A DNA stretch of 64,000 nucleotides from Maribacter sp044594925 (lineage in GTDB: Bacteria > Bacteroidota > Bacteroidia > Flavobacteriales > Flavobacteriaceae): the NCBI RefSeq assembly GCF_044594925.1, contig NZ_CP138991.1, positions 1,922,001-1,986,000 on the forward strand. Reading direction: 5' to 3'. The notes under the pieces were generated by a model. It had not been told where the DNA came from and did no database searches. It saw only the letters and a list, made by a program, of their open reading frames with translations. How positions within the stretch are numbered: position 1 is the stretch's first letter; each line of letters begins with the position of its first letter. Positions 44,183 to 52,357 of the stretch are shown here, piece by piece. The position numbers were made by a program, and so were the translations under genes.

Positions 44183-44237
44183 TACGGAAACTCCGTATAC
44201 CTTAATTAGTATGAACTAACTGGTATATGGAGTTTTT
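44183..44237 (+). promoter_or_regulatory. Mutually exclusive hairpins, candidate RNA switch
   Basis: TACGGA-AAC-TCCGTA (44183-44197) forms a short hairpin. The same TCCGTA bases also belong to a longer stem, AAACTCCGTATACC (44188-44201) with GGTATATGGAGTTT (44222-44235), 14 bp with one G-T, followed by T residues. The two folds cannot coexist, which is the logic of a terminator/antiterminator. A small ORF starts 34 bases later. Confidence 0.5.
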
Positions 44238-44270
44238 GATTTAAAAATGGAGCACATCTAATAGGAACAT

Positions 44271-44438
44271 ATGGCAACAATAATAGATTTAAAAGAAATG
44301 ACGCTTTTAGATATTGAAAAAAAGGTATTGAAGGCGTTTACCGTTTACGCTGCTGCCGCCACAGCCTTTTGGAGGCGTCAAAACTTTAATTATGGGAATG
44401 TAAATCCGGCCATGAAGAATCATTATGTGGAAATGTAA
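44271..44438 (+). CDS. Small hypothetical protein after the candidate switch
   Basis: The 55-aa ORF (MATIIDLKEMTLLDIEKKVL, then an Ala-rich helix) ends at TAA 44436-44438. The same frame continues past this stop for 16 codons (starting ELADFTKNLKGGLFTG) to a second stop at 44487-44489. The gene may therefore be a roughly 72-codon gene broken by one nonsense change. No family is recognised. Its position just after two alternative hairpins is the main reason to list it. Confidence 0.45.
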   Translation: MATIIDLKEMTLLDIEKKVLKAFTVYAAAATAFWRRQNFNYGNVNPAMKNHYVEM

Positions 44439-44697
44439 GAATTAGCAGATTTTACCAAGAATTTAAAGGGTGGTTTATTCACTGGATAATCCATACTAAA
44501 GATTTTGATTTTAATCTTGTAGAAATTAGAAATTAATTACTGAAATCCTTTTAATGACCCATGGCATTGGCGTGTGAAACATTACTATTTTCAGAAAGGT
44601 TTATGAATACTAAAACCCGCTGTGCATTTTAAACTAAAATTAAAACACCCAACGGGTTAACCAACTAAACAACTAAACTAACTCAAAATGAACTCTA

Positions 44698-45441
44698 TTA
44701 ATTCTTTTTCATCATCTTTGAATTTTTTAAATCTGTAACTAACTCTTCAGTGGTATACACCTTGCTGGCAATCATTCTGTAATTGGTCTGCGCTGCCTGG
44801 TTACCATCCAACCCCGGAAGCTTAGCAGAAGCAGTAGCATCGCCAACAACAGCAACTTCAAATCCGTTTTCCCCGAGTTCTCTCATATGAGATTCTGCAC
44901 AAAGATTACCGGACATTCCCGCTAGGATGACCTTATCAATTTTTTGCTTTCTAAGTTGTAGGGCTAAATCATTGGATTCTGGACCAAAAACTTTATGCGG
45001 ACCCGTTACAACTACTCTGTCTTTATCAATATATTTTTTATAACGTGGCAACCAATCTGCACCAGAACCTTCAAAACCTTCAATTTTTAGCTGATCCCCT
45101 CTATCGAACATACTAATGTCATGCATTAATTTTTCCAATACACCTTCAAATTTCCAAACATGATCGTGTACATAGTAATAATGGGGCGATACAAAGACAG
45201 GCATGTTGTGCTGCTCTGCCAGTTTAAAGATGGTTTCCAAATTTTCAACGGTGTTGTTTTCTTTTACGCTCTCCCCAACAGCGCCCCATGCTACACCTTG
45301 CGGACTTAGAAAATCGTTTTGAGGGTCAGTAATTACTATTGCCGTAGTTTCGTCAATAACAAAACCAGGCTCTGGTAATTGTGCAAATACGCTTGTAATT
45401 CCCGTAATGCCTACTAAAATTGTTTTACATAAATTTTTCAT
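44698..45441 (-). CDS. Exported cysteine hydrolase of the isochorismatase family
   Basis: The 247-aa protein has a signal peptide (about 1-20), so it acts in the periplasm. The catalytic triad of the family is visible: Asp in VITDPQNDFL, Lys in GPHKVFG, and the nucleophile Cys in AGMSGNLCAES. The family includes isochorismatases, nicotinamidases and other amidases; the substrate cannot be told. It is the last gene of an operon with an ECF sigma factor and a TauD-like dioxygenase. An imperfect inverted repeat (AACCCG with CGGGTT, about 44610-44657) downstream could end the transcript. Confidence 0.88.
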   Translation of the reverse strand: MKNLCKTILVGITGITSVFAQLPEPGFVIDETTAIVITDPQNDFLSPQGVAWGAVGESVKENNTVENLETIFKLAEQHNMPVFVSPHYYYVHDHVWKFEGVLEKLMHDISMFDRGDQLKIEGFEGSGADWLPRYKKYIDKDRVVVTGPHKVFGPESNDLALQLRKQKIDKVILAGMSGNLCAESHMRELGENGFEVAVVGDATASAKLPGLDGNQAAQTNYRMIASKVYTTEELVTDLKNSKMMKKN

Positions 45442-45505
45442 TGCTCTTTATTTAAATTGTTTATACTAAATTTCTAATTGTTCTGGACTTAAGAATAATG
45501 CTCTT

Positions 45506-46309
45506 TTAAAAGTATACACCCTCCGTGGTCATACGCAGTAAGGTTCGTTGTTCATTTTCCATTAAAATATCGGCTCTGTGTGCAACGGAGTAGTTATCTA
45601 AAATAATGATATCACCTTCTTCCCAAGCGTGTTCTATAAGTGATTCCTCATTTGACAATCGCTCATTGATATAATTAAATATCTGGTTACTTTCTTTCAT
45701 AGGCAACAGCTTTCCACCATCGCAATGGTTACGAATATCCGTAGAAAAGCCAATGTCAAAATATACGGTGCGTCTACCATTAAATGGGTGCTTCCACAAT
45801 AGCGGATGCACTATGGTATCGCGGTATACGACACCATAATCCCGCCAAAGCAACTTGTCTTTTTTTGGTAAGTTTTTATATAGATTCATTAAAGATGCAA
45901 AAGATGTTTTAGTACCAGATAATGGAATTTCAACCATTTGAAAGACACTTAAATACGAAGGACTCTCCTGATAGGAATTATCAGAATGCCAGAACACACC
46001 AGAGCCTCTCTTTATCCTTGTATCAATAGCTTGTGTTTTTAATTGGGTAGGTGGTATGGAATAGACTACGGGCAATTCTAGTTTCCCTAATTGATTTGTA
46101 AATGCTTTTTGCTCATCTTCCGTCCAGGTGCGTTTGCCTTTTATAACAACTACGCTATGCTTTCGCACTAAAGATTTAAGTTCTTCGTTTTGTGAGGTGC
46201 TTACCTTAGTAATGTCATATAGGTTTTCAACTATAATCCCAATATGCGGATTAAGTTTCTTATATACCAGTGGTGCTATTTTAGTTCCTTTTTTATTGAA
46301 AAATCCCAT
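45506..46309 (-). CDS. TauD/TfdA-family Fe(II)/2-oxoglutarate dioxygenase
   Basis: The 267-aa protein is of usual family length. The Fe(II) ligands are in the HxD motif of FWHSDNSYQ (about residue 113) and the distal His of SVAHRADIL (about 245). The 2-oxoglutarate-binding Arg is in QRTLLRMT near the C terminus. No signal peptide is seen, so it is cytoplasmic. The sigma-factor gene ends 12 bases upstream. The substrate (taurine, herbicide-like acid, amino acid) cannot be inferred. Confidence 0.88.
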   Translation of the reverse strand: MGFFNKKGTKIAPLVYKKLNPHIGIIVENLYDITKVSTSQNEELKSLVRKHSVVVIKGKRTWTEDEQKAFTNQLGKLELPVVYSIPPTQLKTQAIDTRIKRGSGVFWHSDNSYQESPSYLSVFQMVEIPLSGTKTSFASLMNLYKNLPKKDKLLWRDYGVVYRDTIVHPLLWKHPFNGRRTVYFDIGFSTDIRNHCDGGKLLPMKESNQIFNYINERLSNEESLIEHAWEEGDIIILDNYSVAHRADILMENEQRTLLRMTTEGVYF

Positions 46310-46321
46310 TATATTCTTTAA

Positions 46322-46882
46322 TTATACGGCGTAATCATATTTTGCAAAATGCGTGGCAATCGTTTTTCTGGCCCTGCACATTAATACCCAGGCATTGTTT
46401 TTTGAAATGTCGAGTTTATCACAAATTTCCTCTGTGTTCATTTGGTCATAAACTCGTAAACGTAGCACCTTGGATTGTGAATCAGGGATATGTTTTAGCG
46501 CATCATCAAAAAGGCGTTCTACATTTTCTAGATTAACATTAGAGAGTATACATTCCTCGGGTTGTGAGATGGCAACATCATAATGGTAATTATCCCGGTA
46601 CTCGTCATGTGATAGTGAGTAGCGTTCTATTTTTCCTTTTTTAGAAGATTTGCGCCTATAATAATCTATAATTTTATGTTTTAAAATTGCTGTAAGCCAA
46701 GTTCGTTCAGAACTTCTGTTTTGAAATTTGTCTTTAGATTTCCACGCGGCCAGAAAGGTATCTTGAATAATCTCTTCCACATCAAGACGGTTGTGTATAC
46801 GTAATTTGGCGTAATTAAAAAGATAAGTTTGATAGTTTTCTATCCACTTATCGGCATTAATGATTGTTTTTGCTGTGCTCAT
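46322..46882 (-). CDS. ECF-type sigma-70 family factor
   Basis: The 186-aa protein starts at the ATG at 46882; the in-frame TTG upstream is less likely. Region 2 (YLFNYAKLRIHNRLDVEEII and WLTAILKHKIIDYYRR) and region 4 (LRLRVYDQMNTEEICDKLDI) are both present, as in ECF factors. No anti-sigma gene lies next to it, which is unusual for Bacteroidota ECFs outside SusCD loci. It heads the operon with the TauD-like dioxygenase and the exported hydrolase and may direct their expression. Confidence 0.9.
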   Translation of the reverse strand: MSTAKTIINADKWIENYQTYLFNYAKLRIHNRLDVEEIIQDTFLAAWKSKDKFQNRSSERTWLTAILKHKIIDYYRRKSSKKGKIERYSLSHDEYRDNYHYDVAISQPEECILSNVNLENVERLFDDALKHIPDSQSKVLRLRVYDQMNTEEICDKLDISKNNAWVLMCRARKTIATHFAKYDYAV

Positions 46883-47524
46883 AATTTTTGTACTTGCCAA
46901 TAACTAAGTCACAACCATGCCAAAACTCAAAGTGCTGTATATCAGAATATTAAAATCATAGTCTTATTTTTAATACACAGTATATTGTAGTTGTAACAAT
47001 AAAGGAATAAATTTTAGGAAAGAAACTCAGGGCAACTTGCTTGACGGCACTCAGGTTTAAATCTAGACCATTGGGTATGATCTACCAATTTACTATAGAC
47101 ACTTTTTTATACCCGAATTTCTTCGATAAAATGCCAAGGAAACTTGGATAATATATATTTAATTAAAAAAGGATGTTCACCATCGTATCACCAAAATATT
47201 CTTAGTTTTTGTAATAAGCCGTATGATATTTTTGGAATTTTTTTGAGCTCACCGATTTATAAACAAAAAGATTAGTCTACAACGAATTAGCTATTTGGGT
47301 ATTGGTCTTGCATTCAAAACTGACTCATTTTGTTGCATTACAATTTAAAAGGACAAATCTATAATAAAAATTCACATTGAAACTTTTCTAGTGCTAACAT
47401 CTCCAGTCTAACAGGTGGTGCTCAAACCTACCAACAGTTGGATAATTACAGGATATTGGAGGTTGAAGATAGTTAAAGAAATACGTAATACTCTAAAATT
47501 CAATTAATTAAATATAATTCTATC
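46883..47524. other. Gene-free stretch
   Basis: About 640 AT-rich bases upstream of the sigma-54-like site at 47525. No gene, repeat or RNA recognised. It must contain the promoter of the minus-strand sigma-factor operon. Confidence 0.45.
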
Positions 47525-47540
47525 TATGGCACTAGGTTTG
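47525..47540 (+). promoter_or_regulatory. Strong sigma-54 promoter match
   Basis: TGGCACTAGGTTTGCC contains TGGCAC, five bases, then TTGC, an exact match to the sigma-54 core consensus with GG-N10-GC spacing. It faces the AhpD-like gene, whose ATG is about 177 bases further on. It is the best of the three sigma-54-like sites in the window. Confidence 0.7.
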
Positions 47541-47716
47541 CCATTAAGGTTAGTAACGGTTTTAATGTTCTTATTAAGGCCAGGCGAATTACAATTTAGA
47601 AAGGACCAAATAATTTACTAGGTAATAGATGTATTTCAAAACCTTTTAAACGCTCGCACCTTTCTGTCAACAAAAAATAAATATAATAGTTATTAACCTT
47701 TTAAATTTTAGAAATT

Positions 47717-48265
47717 ATGACAACGTTTAATGTACCGACAAGGGAAGAAGTAAACACTACGAACCAAGGAATTTTTGACCACCTTGAAAAGGCACTAGGG
47801 TTTGTTCCCAACCTTTTTGCAACTTATGCATACTCAGAAAATGCTCTTAAGAATTACTTAGATTTTACAAATGCAAAAACATCGCTTAAAGCGAAAGAAA
47901 AAGAAGTTGTTAATCTTGCTGTGAGCCAAGTAAATAAATGCGAATACTGCCTGTCTGCACACACAGCAATAGGAAAAATGAACGGTTTTTCAGAAGATCA
48001 AATTCTTGAGCTACGTGCCGGTAAAGCCTCTTTCGACAATAAGCTGGATGCGTTGGCAAGATTATCAAAAAACATCACGGAAAATCGTGGTAACACAGAT
48101 GCAGATATACTAGAAAATTTCTTTAACGCTGGCTGGACTAAAGAAAATCTAATCGATACCATATCCTTGGTAGGTGACAAGACCATATCAAATTATATTA
48201 ACAACACAACAAGAGTTCCTGTAGATTTTCCTGTTGCGGCACCATTAGATGCGGCGTTAGCATAG
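47717..48265 (+). CDS. AhpD/carboxymuconolactone decarboxylase-like protein
   Basis: The 182-aa all-helical protein has the AhpD-type redox site CEYCLSAH (about residues 75-82): two Cys two apart and a downstream His, preceded by an acidic residue in KEKEVVNLAVSQVNKCEY. Such proteins reduce peroxides or alkyl hydroperoxidases through the CxxC pair. No signal peptide is seen. The sigma-54 match upstream suggests control by an NtrC-type activator. A terminator follows. Confidence 0.9.
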   Translation: MTTFNVPTREEVNTTNQGIFDHLEKALGFVPNLFATYAYSENALKNYLDFTNAKTSLKAKEKEVVNLAVSQVNKCEYCLSAHTAIGKMNGFSEDQILELRAGKASFDNKLDALARLSKNITENRGNTDADILENFFNAGWTKENLIDTISLVGDKTISNYINNTTRVPVDFPVAAPLDAALA

Positions 48266-48291
48266 TAATGCCCCCCATAGTTAGTTGTATG

Positions 48292-48330
48292 AAAAGAGGC
48301 TTGGTTCCTGCTATGAACGAGCCTCTTTTA
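48292..48330 (+). terminator. Terminator of the AhpD-like gene
   Basis: A 10-bp stem (AAAAGAGGCT with AGCCTCTTTT; arms 48292-48301 and 48320-48329) is followed by T residues, about 27 bases after the stop codon. Confidence 0.88.
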
Positions 48331-48432
48331 TTAAGATTTAACCATTCTTTTATTCACGCTTTTACGTAATGAAATTTGTCGAGATTCACTACCAACGATC
48401 AAAAGAATAAATTGGAAAATAAACCAATACCA

Positions 48433-49374
48433 ATGAAAACACTACTCGCTATTCTGCTATTATGTTTTTTACGGTATAGTCTTGCACAAGAAGCAATACC
48501 AAAACGCTATCAATTTGAAGTAGAGCTAGGAACTGATAATGACTTTTTAGTATTACTTTCCGAATCAGACAGGTATTATACTTATGGCATCAACGCCTCA
48601 TTTAGATGGCGTAACGAGAAGCCTATATTCTTAGATAAATTGTTTAAAAAAAAGACAGGCTATTTTCAATATCTAGGGCTTAATATAGAAGCCTACACCC
48701 CAGATTATGAAAGAGAAAACACAGAGACAGATAGGCCTTATGCTGGGTGGAGCTATGCCGAACTAGGGGTAACTTACGGTTTTTCTTCATCATTTTTAAG
48801 ATTAGCCGTGGATGTAGGCATATTGGGCCCAGCTTCAAAAGCTGGTGATATACAAAACTGGTTTCACGAAACAATTACTGGAGACCCAACCTTGGATTGG
48901 AGCAACCAAATAGAAAATCAGTTTGGTTTTAACCTACGTGGCAGTTATGCACGAACATTTTATGCCCGTAAAAGCTTTAATGTCTATGGTGTTGCAGATG
49001 TATCACTCGGTAACATATTCGCTTATGTAAATTCTGGAATTAACCTGCGTTGGGGTATATTTAATCCCCTTGCCGAAACTGCTTCTTTTCAAAACTCAAT
49101 ACTGGCTAGTATGTCTAATAAAGAAATTTTTATGGATGCCGGTATTGCCCTAAAATTCTCTGGTTTCAATGCCACCATACAAGGCGACAAAATAGAAGAA
49201 TTCAATTTTTTAGACAGCGAATTTATAAATAATCAATTTCTAAATGGCCATATGGGAGGGTACTACGCAAATGATAAATTGACGATAGGTGTCAGGTATA
49301 TGTATTCTAGTGGTGAAATAACTGATAATCACAGTCAACAATATATAATGCTTACCGGAGCGCTTAGATTCTAA
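48433..49374 (+). CDS. LpxR-like lipid A deacylase
   Basis: The 313-aa protein starts at the ATG at 48433; in-frame upstream codons begin with TTG and precede no signal peptide. A signal peptide (MKTLLAILLLCFLRYSLAQ) is followed by a 12-strand-type beta-barrel. Hallmarks of the LpxR/DUF2219 family are TDNDF near the mature N terminus, RYYTYGI, DRPYAGWSY, LGPASKAGDIQNWFH and the WSNQIENQFG segment. These enzymes remove a 3'-acyloxyacyl chain from lipid A in the outer membrane. It is monocistronic. Confidence 0.85.
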   Translation: MKTLLAILLLCFLRYSLAQEAIPKRYQFEVELGTDNDFLVLLSESDRYYTYGINASFRWRNEKPIFLDKLFKKKTGYFQYLGLNIEAYTPDYERENTETDRPYAGWSYAELGVTYGFSSSFLRLAVDVGILGPASKAGDIQNWFHETITGDPTLDWSNQIENQFGFNLRGSYARTFYARKSFNVYGVADVSLGNIFAYVNSGINLRWGIFNPLAETASFQNSILASMSNKEIFMDAGIALKFSGFNATIQGDKIEEFNFLDSEFINNQFLNGHMGGYYANDKLTIGVRYMYSSGEITDNHSQQYIMLTGALRF

Positions 49375-49626
49375 ACACTGCACATGAAACTGAAAAAACA
49401 AACTACGTTAGTAATAAGCCATACCACATATTTTTATTATATCTAAAAGCGTACTTTGAATTTTACACTAAAATAGCCCTTGTGTTAGAACTAAATACCA
49501 CGCTGCACGAACATAATAACTAGGTTTTCACCATAGCTGTGAGTAATAGTTTAGTATTAGCGGTTGGATTTAGAATGAAAGTATAAGTTTTAGAAGAGGC
49601 CACTTTAGTATTAAAAAAGGTAAACT

Positions 49627-50232
49627 TTAATCTCTCTCAATGTTTAGTATGATACCCTGCCGCTTCATAAGCTTCACTTCACTCTTTGAGTATCCATATG
49701 TATCCTCTGGGTAATTTTCGTTTTTTTCTATTTTATATAGTCTTGAGATTCGGTTAATTTCGTAGTCATTTAAGGATAAGAACAAGCTATCTTCCGTAAC
49801 TCTTCTTATTTTCATTGTAGAATAGTTGCCATTATTTGCCCTATACTCGTATACGTCGCCTATGACAGGTACATTAAGGTATAGTTGAGTGTTCTCTTTA
49901 TCCTTTCCACCGGAATAAATAACAAAAGTAATTAAACATGCAAGAACAGCTAGTCCAGCGAATTGCCATAAAGGACCTTTCGCATTTCCTTTAATGTTTT
50001 TATACTCCATTTTTAGGTCTTCGGGCATTTGCTTTTGAGAAAGCACCTCCTTACAATGACTACAATAAGAGCTTCCACTCTTGCCTAACGGAAAAACGGG
50101 AATCCAAAAGACATGGGCATGTCTTCTATAAATATTTATAAATAACGAGTTATCCGTTTTACAATGTTGACAAACCGTGTTTTTAGTTTTTTTGGTGTCT
50201 ATATTTGCTGATCCGGTTCCAAAGAAAATCAT
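49627..50232 (-). CDS. Zinc-ribbon membrane protein, function unknown
   Basis: The 201-aa protein has an N-terminal zinc ribbon built from two CxxC pairs (VCQHCKTD about residue 20 and YCSHCKEV about 57), then one membrane helix (about 90-107) and a C-terminal domain of about 90 residues. The C-terminal domain would lie outside the cytoplasm. This resembles the zinc-ribbon_15-type membrane proteins common in Bacteroidota. Their function is unknown. Single gene unit. Confidence 0.8.
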   Translation of the reverse strand: MIFFGTGSANIDTKKTKNTVCQHCKTDNSLFINIYRRHAHVFWIPVFPLGKSGSSYCSHCKEVLSQKQMPEDLKMEYKNIKGNAKGPLWQFAGLAVLACLITFVIYSGGKDKENTQLYLNVPVIGDVYEYRANNGNYSTMKIRRVTEDSLFLSLNDYEINRISRLYKIEKNENYPEDTYGYSKSEVKLMKRQGIILNIERD

Positions 50233-50300
50233 ATTACTTAGGTATTAAAAGGTTAGTAAAATACTAATTTACAGTAACGAAAAAACAAATAGGCTATTGC

Positions 50301-50708
50301 CTAAAGGCTTACGTAAGGCAAGCTATCGCCCGGTTTAAAAGTCGCGCTATTCACAAAATAAGCATCAACCACTTCCCTAATATTTATTTCTTGAAGTACG
50401 CTATTTGCAATTTTATATTCTGGCTGAATAAGCTTTTTGGCGGGAAATGTTTCACAATGTAGCTCTTCTCCAATTTCATTTACGACCTTAAATGTGGCTG
50501 TACCGTTTAAAATACTTTTTCCAGATACCGAAAGGGTAGCAATAGCTGTCTTGTTAGGATTTGAAAATGGAATTGCTGCGGTTTTTTGGATTAGGACGTC
50601 TGAAGTTAAAGTAGACACTTTAAATTCAGTTTCTGCTAATATTTCTCTATTGTTGTGGCAAGACAATAAACATAATAATAACACTAAAGGAATCATTTTA
50701 ATTTTCAT
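50301..50708 (-). CDS. Small lipoprotein, function unknown
   Basis: The 135-aa protein starts at the ATG at 50708; an upstream in-frame start would add residues before the signal peptide. The signal ends LLSC, so the mature protein is lipidated. The rest is predicted beta-rich with no recognised domain (KSILNGTATFKVVNEIGEEL near residue 70). Two perfect inverted repeats lie just upstream of the start. Confidence 0.7.
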   Translation of the reverse strand: MKIKMIPLVLLLCLLSCHNNREILAETEFKVSTLTSDVLIQKTAAIPFSNPNKTAIATLSVSGKSILNGTATFKVVNEIGEELHCETFPAKKLIQPEYKIANSVLQEINIREVVDAYFVNSATFKPGDSLPYVSL

Positions 50709-50737
50709 AATTATTGCTTTCTGAGTACTGTTCAAAG

Positions 50738-50755
50738 ATCCGTGATAGCACGGAT
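50738..50755 (-). promoter_or_regulatory. Perfect inverted repeat upstream of the small lipoprotein gene
   Basis: ATCCGTG-ATAG-CACGGAT, a 7-bp perfect dyad 30 bases upstream of the start codon. Operator or leader hairpin; no T tract. Confidence 0.45.
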
Positions 50756-50782
50756 GTCTACCACCCTGCAATTATTGAAAAG

Positions 50783-50806
50783 TTATACCCTGTTTACAGG
50801 GTATAA
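50783..50806. promoter_or_regulatory. Perfect 10-bp inverted repeat
   Basis: TTATACCCTG-TTTA-CAGGGTATAA, a perfect 10-bp dyad with a 4-base loop, 75 bases upstream of the lipoprotein start. The symmetry and lack of a T tract favour a protein-binding site, though a hairpin terminator is possible. Confidence 0.5.
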
Positions 50807-51326
50807 TAGTTAAAGTGAGGAACTTCGTTTAATTGAAGTAGTAGTATTAGGTGCAAATCAGTTTTGATTTATTAAAATATATCATCATCCTTATGCTTAA
50901 AACAATAGATTTATAAAAAAAAGAACAGTAAAGGTTAGTTGCTTCAACTAAGCACAAAAAAATGCTTACCCACACAGATAAGAATATTGAAACGGATTAA
51001 AGGCAAAACCTATAATCTAAGCTTTTAATAGGCCATGAATGTTAACCTCTTGAAGTATCATTATTTGCGATGAGTTATCATACTATTCAACTCACCAATT
51101 TATCCATAGCGGCAAATACTTTGGACATACAGTAAATCCATAGAGCATTGGTTTTATGCAGAATGACGATACGAAATACAAAATCTTAAAACACTTTTAA
51201 GGCATTATGTGTTATTAAAATTCACTTTTAAAGCCGATAATTCCTTTTCCACAAGGTTCCTAAGAAAGGTTTACTCCTTTCACCATTACTTTGTTCTGAC
51301 GATGGGAAACATTGTTGCTATGACAA
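50807..51326. other. Gene-free stretch ending in a terminator
   Basis: No credible ORF. Because a good plus-strand terminator (51327-51366) closes this stretch with no gene before it, an unannotated small RNA is possible here. Confidence 0.4.
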
Positions 51327-51366
51327 AAGCGGGTAAGCAAAGCCCCCATAAGCTTGCCCGTTTTTT
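51327..51366 (+). terminator. Orphan intrinsic terminator
   Basis: A 12-bp stem with two G-T pairs (51327-51338 with 51352-51363) runs into six T residues. It lies 19 bases before the OB-fold gene and has no coding gene upstream on its strand. Confidence 0.75.
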
Positions 51367-51384
51367 ATAAATTTGATACTACAA

Positions 51385-51825
51385 ATGCAAATTAAAAATT
51401 TCATTTACGGACTACTCGCCACTGCACTACTGCTATTGTGTATTTGGGGTTATTTAGTATATGAAGAACCAGCACTTAAAAATGTTACAACCGCTGACAC
51501 CACTAAAAATTTACGAGTAGAAGAGCTTATAAAACTTTTTAAGGATAACGAAAGTGAAGCAAATTTGAACTACGTTGATAAGGTAATAGAAGTAGAGGGG
51601 ACAATTAAGGATATATCTACTATTAACGACAGATATACTATACTACTGAAAAGCGAATTATTTACAAAGCATTTTATAATGTGTGATATGTCTCCTTCAT
51701 CATTAAAAGAAATAAATAAATTGGTCATAGGAGATACCATAACACTAAAAGGCATCTGCAAGGGATATCTTTTAGACGTAATAATGTTAAATTGCATACC
51801 TATTAATGAAAAATCCAAGAACTAA
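51385..51825 (+). CDS. Exported OB-fold (tRNA_anti-like) protein
   Basis: The 146-aa protein starts at the ATG at 51385. It has one N-terminal hydrophobic anchor (about 5-25) and then a small OB-fold domain (about 65-140, with YVDKVIEVEGTIKDIS and IGDTITLKGICKGYLLDVIML). This matches the tRNA_anti-like domain of short exported Bacteroidota proteins whose function is unknown. It overlaps the YceI-like gene by 20 bases, showing coupled expression. Confidence 0.82.
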   Translation: MQIKNFIYGLLATALLLLCIWGYLVYEEPALKNVTTADTTKNLRVEELIKLFKDNESEANLNYVDKVIEVEGTIKDISTINDRYTILLKSELFTKHFIMCDMSPSSLKEINKLVIGDTITLKGICKGYLLDVIMLNCIPINEKSKN

Positions 51826-52357
51826 CCTATTATTTCTGTTATTGTTATTACACTTGGGTCTTTTTGGCCAAGGTAATAAGATAATTGCCCGTCAAGGAAA
51901 AGTCTCTTTCTTTTCCTACACGGCCGTAGAAAATATTGAAGCTACCAATAACCAAGTGGTAAGTGTTATAGATCGCCAAAGTGGTGAAATAGCAGTACAA
52001 ATGTTGATGCGTGCTTTTGTCTTTAAGAAAGCGCTTATGGAAGAACATTTCAACGAAAGCTATGTGGAGTCGGACACGTATCCAAAACTCACGTTTACAG
52101 GTACTACCGAGGCTCTCAAAAATCAGGAAATAAGTGATGCCCCCATATTTATTAAAGGTATTATGGATTTTCACGGAGTTCAAAAACCAGTAGAGATAAA
52201 AACCTTGGTTAAAAACGATGACGACACTTTTGTCATGGAGGGGGGTTTTAACGTTCGTATTGCAGATTTTGCAATTACAGTCCCTCCCTTACTAGTACCC
52301 AATATATCAAAAGAAATACAAGTAATGTTCAGGTTTGAATACACACCTTATGAATAA
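51806..52357 (+). CDS. YceI-like family protein
   Basis: The 183-aa protein has a signal peptide (about 1-22) and a YceI lipocalin-like barrel, with GKVSFFSYTAVENIEATNN at its start, ESDTYPKLTFTGTTEA in the middle and GIMDFHGVQKPVEIKTLV. YceI proteins bind isoprenoid or amphiphilic ligands in the periplasm. It is the middle gene of an OB-fold/YceI/DUF5777 operon with overlapping ends, so the three probably act together at the envelope. Confidence 0.9.
   Translation: MKNPRTNLLFLLLLLHLGLFGQGNKIIARQGKVSFFSYTAVENIEATNNQVVSVIDRQSGEIAVQMLMRAFVFKKALMEEHFNESYVESDTYPKLTFTGTTEALKNQEISDAPIFIKGIMDFHGVQKPVEIKTLVKNDDDTFVMEGGFNVRIADFAITVPPLLVPNISKEIQVMFRFEYTPYE

Noticed and set aside
46908..46925. TTTTGGCATGGTTGTGAC on the minus strand before the sigma-factor operon as a sigma-54 site
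   Set aside because: The -24 half looks right but the -12 position reads AC instead of GC, so it fails the essential spacing pair.
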